Source: JBBRYB01 sp038238115
GTDB taxonomy: Bacteria; Actinomycetota; Actinomycetes; Propionibacteriales; Nocardioidaceae
Direction of reading: 5' to 3'
Assembly: GCA_038238115.1 (NCBI GenBank)
Contig: JBBRYB010000132.1
Coordinates: 1 to 6,676, forward strand
Length of the DNA stretch: 6,676 nucleotides
The first letter of the stretch is position 1. Each line of letters opens with the position of its first letter. A program made the position numbers and the translations under genes. A model generated the notes under the pieces. The model ran no database searches, was not told where the DNA came from, and saw nothing but the letters and a program-made list of their open reading frames with translations. Positions 5,772 through 6,676 of this stretch are shown in pieces.

Positions 5772-5800
5772 CAATGTCAGCAGAGTGTCCGCTGACATTG
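5772..5800. repeat. Perfect 10-bp inverted repeat with 9-nt spacer
   Basis: CAATGTCAGC (5772-5781) and GCTGACATTG (5791-5800) are exact reverse complements around AGAGTGTCC. TGACATTGCG is found again at 5932-5941. The arms overlap the right copy of the attachment-region repeats. A binding site for the integrase, an excisionase or a regulator is plausible. Confidence 0.55.
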
Positions 5801-5866
5801 CGCCGGCGGAGCTCCCAGTGAGCTGATTCGCGAAGCTCCCCGAAGGCTGATGAACGTCGGCGAAAG
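5774..5866 (+). repeat. Right copy of attachment-region direct repeats (putative integrase arm sites)
   Basis: Contains the counterparts of the left blocks at 5774-5804 and at 5838-5866 (CCCCGAAGG…GAACGTCGGCGAA). Spacing inside the second block is identical to the left copy (14 nt from CCCC to GAACG), while about 33 extra bases separate the two blocks here. Confidence 0.55.
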
Positions 5867-5904
5867 AATCGGCCTGCGACCTCTTGGACAATGACCCAGA
5901 GGTC

Positions 5905-6512
5905 AGTCCGCAGCCTCGTCCTGGTTGAAGGTGACATTGCGAGTTGTGGGGCGGCGACACAGCCGCATGACTGGACGACGACGTACGTGCACCCTGCCCC
6001 TGCTTGCGGGCGAGAACATGGGGACAATGAGTGGATCCAGGGCTGCTGTGATGTCAGGGGGAGGTGCGCCTGGAAGAGCGGCGAGAGGACTTGCGTCGGT
6101 CCCTCCCGCGGATTCTCGACCAGCGCGGTGAGGTTGCCGCATGCCTGGCCCGACGCCAGGTGCGCGCGTGGCTGCCGGGCATCGTTGCCGCTGAGTTGCT
6201 CACCGCTGCAAACAGTCGCAACCAAGTTGGCGAGCGCCGCTACGTCCCCGACGAGGTCAGAGGCACCTGTGCTCAGCGTGAGAATCACCGGCCCGCCTTG
6301 GCCTCGATTCCACCGAGAACGTGTCGAAGGTGCGGCTCGTGCGGGCCAACGGCATGGGGCATGGCCGAAGACGACCGACCGAGCGGTGCGCAGCAGATCG
6401 TCGTTGGCCCGGCAAGCAGTGCGCTGGGGTGCCCTCACAACGCCCGCGAAAGCACCTCGCGTCAACACCGCCGAGCCCGCAACCCCGCCTTCATGGCGAC
6501 TCCGTTGCTTGA
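5905..6512. other. About 600 bp with no supportable gene
   Basis: Long open frames on both strands (for example 5710-6468 minus and 5891-6595 plus) lack recognisable motifs and read as Cys/Arg/Ser-rich translations typical of non-coding high-GC DNA. The stretch from about 6064 on the plus strand (LEERREDLRRSLPRILDQRG… to about residue 65) has a more protein-like composition and might be an old remnant, but I cannot name a family. No RNA gene or clear terminator was seen. Confidence 0.4.
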
Positions 6513-6676
6513 CTAGCGTGGTGCGCGGTCGACCACTCGGTCGCCGACGAAGAATCCGATCGCGATGCCGAGCACCCCGAGCGTCAGGTGGATGAGGTTG
6601 TCAAGCACGGTGTCGTACTCGTGAGGGAGCAGCCCGAACAGGTCGGGCACGATGAAACCGAGCACGCCGACCAACA
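6513..6676 (-). CDS. C-terminal end of a small membrane protein (DUF4383-like; partial)
   Basis: The frame is open from the right window edge on the minus strand to TAG at 6515-6513, giving 53 complete codons. It reads LVGVLGFIVPDLFGLLPH, then the motif DNLIHLTLGVLGIAIGFFVGD, then the polar tail RVVDRAPR. Two hydrophobic helices separated by a short polar loop with an (H/D)NLIH motif before the last helix recall the small four-helix actinobacterial membrane proteins of the DUF4383 type, whose function is unknown. The 5' part lies outside the window. The reading is convincing as protein; the family label is tentative. Confidence 0.6.
   Translation of the reverse strand, partial: LVGVLGFIVPDLFGLLPHEYDTVLDNLIHLTLGVLGIAIGFFVGDRVVDRAPR

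Noticed and set aside
5891..6595. Long plus-strand frame right of the att region
   Set aside because: Its composition is Cys/Arg/Ser-rich without motifs and its end overlaps the convincing minus-strand membrane protein.

Overview
The window is high-GC DNA with strong G/C bias at third codon positions. It carries a mycothiol-dependent oxidoreductase relative and part of an actinobacterial-type initiator tRNA, so the host is very probably an actinobacterium (mycothiol is essentially restricted to that phylum). The species cannot be named from the sequence. The region looks accessory: of nine protein-coding remnants, four are broken, two run off the window ends and only three are intact.

Left part (1-1905): the C-terminal tail of a membrane protein, probably a transporter; then an intact DsbA-fold oxidoreductase of the Rv2466c (mycothiol-dependent nitroreductase) type; then, 7 nt downstream, the first third of an SRPBCC/polyketide-cyclase-like gene. 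That gene is cut by a 792-bp IS6-family insertion sequence (1114-1905) whose transposase has a frameshift and an in-frame stop. The rest of the SRPBCC gene is not on the far side of the IS and there is no 8-bp target duplication, which points to an IS6-mediated deletion or recombination.

Middle part (1906-4801): a short degraded reading frame on the minus strand, then two intact genes 4 nt apart. These encode a secreted M14-family zinc carboxypeptidase/amidase and a secreted phosphoesterase of the alkaline-phosphatase/phospholipase C superfamily. They probably form an operon acting outside the membrane on wall peptides and phosphate esters. About 330 bp without a recognisable gene follows.

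Right part (4802-6676): a 192-bp MITE-like element with IS6-type terminal inverted repeats replaces the catalytic half of a minus-strand tyrosine integrase. Upstream of the integrase is a 43-bp copy of the 3' half of an initiator tRNA (anticodon CAT), the expected attachment core. It is flanked on both sides by related direct repeats that resemble integrase arm sites, an attP-like layout. About 600 bp with no supportable gene follows, then the C-terminal end of a small minus-strand membrane protein.

Overall this reads as the decayed end of an integrated mobile element reshaped by IS6-type insertions. I see no complete new defence or biosynthetic system. The most unusual items are the two-armed attachment region, the MITE-like element, and the secreted hydrolase pair bracketed by IS6-type ends.
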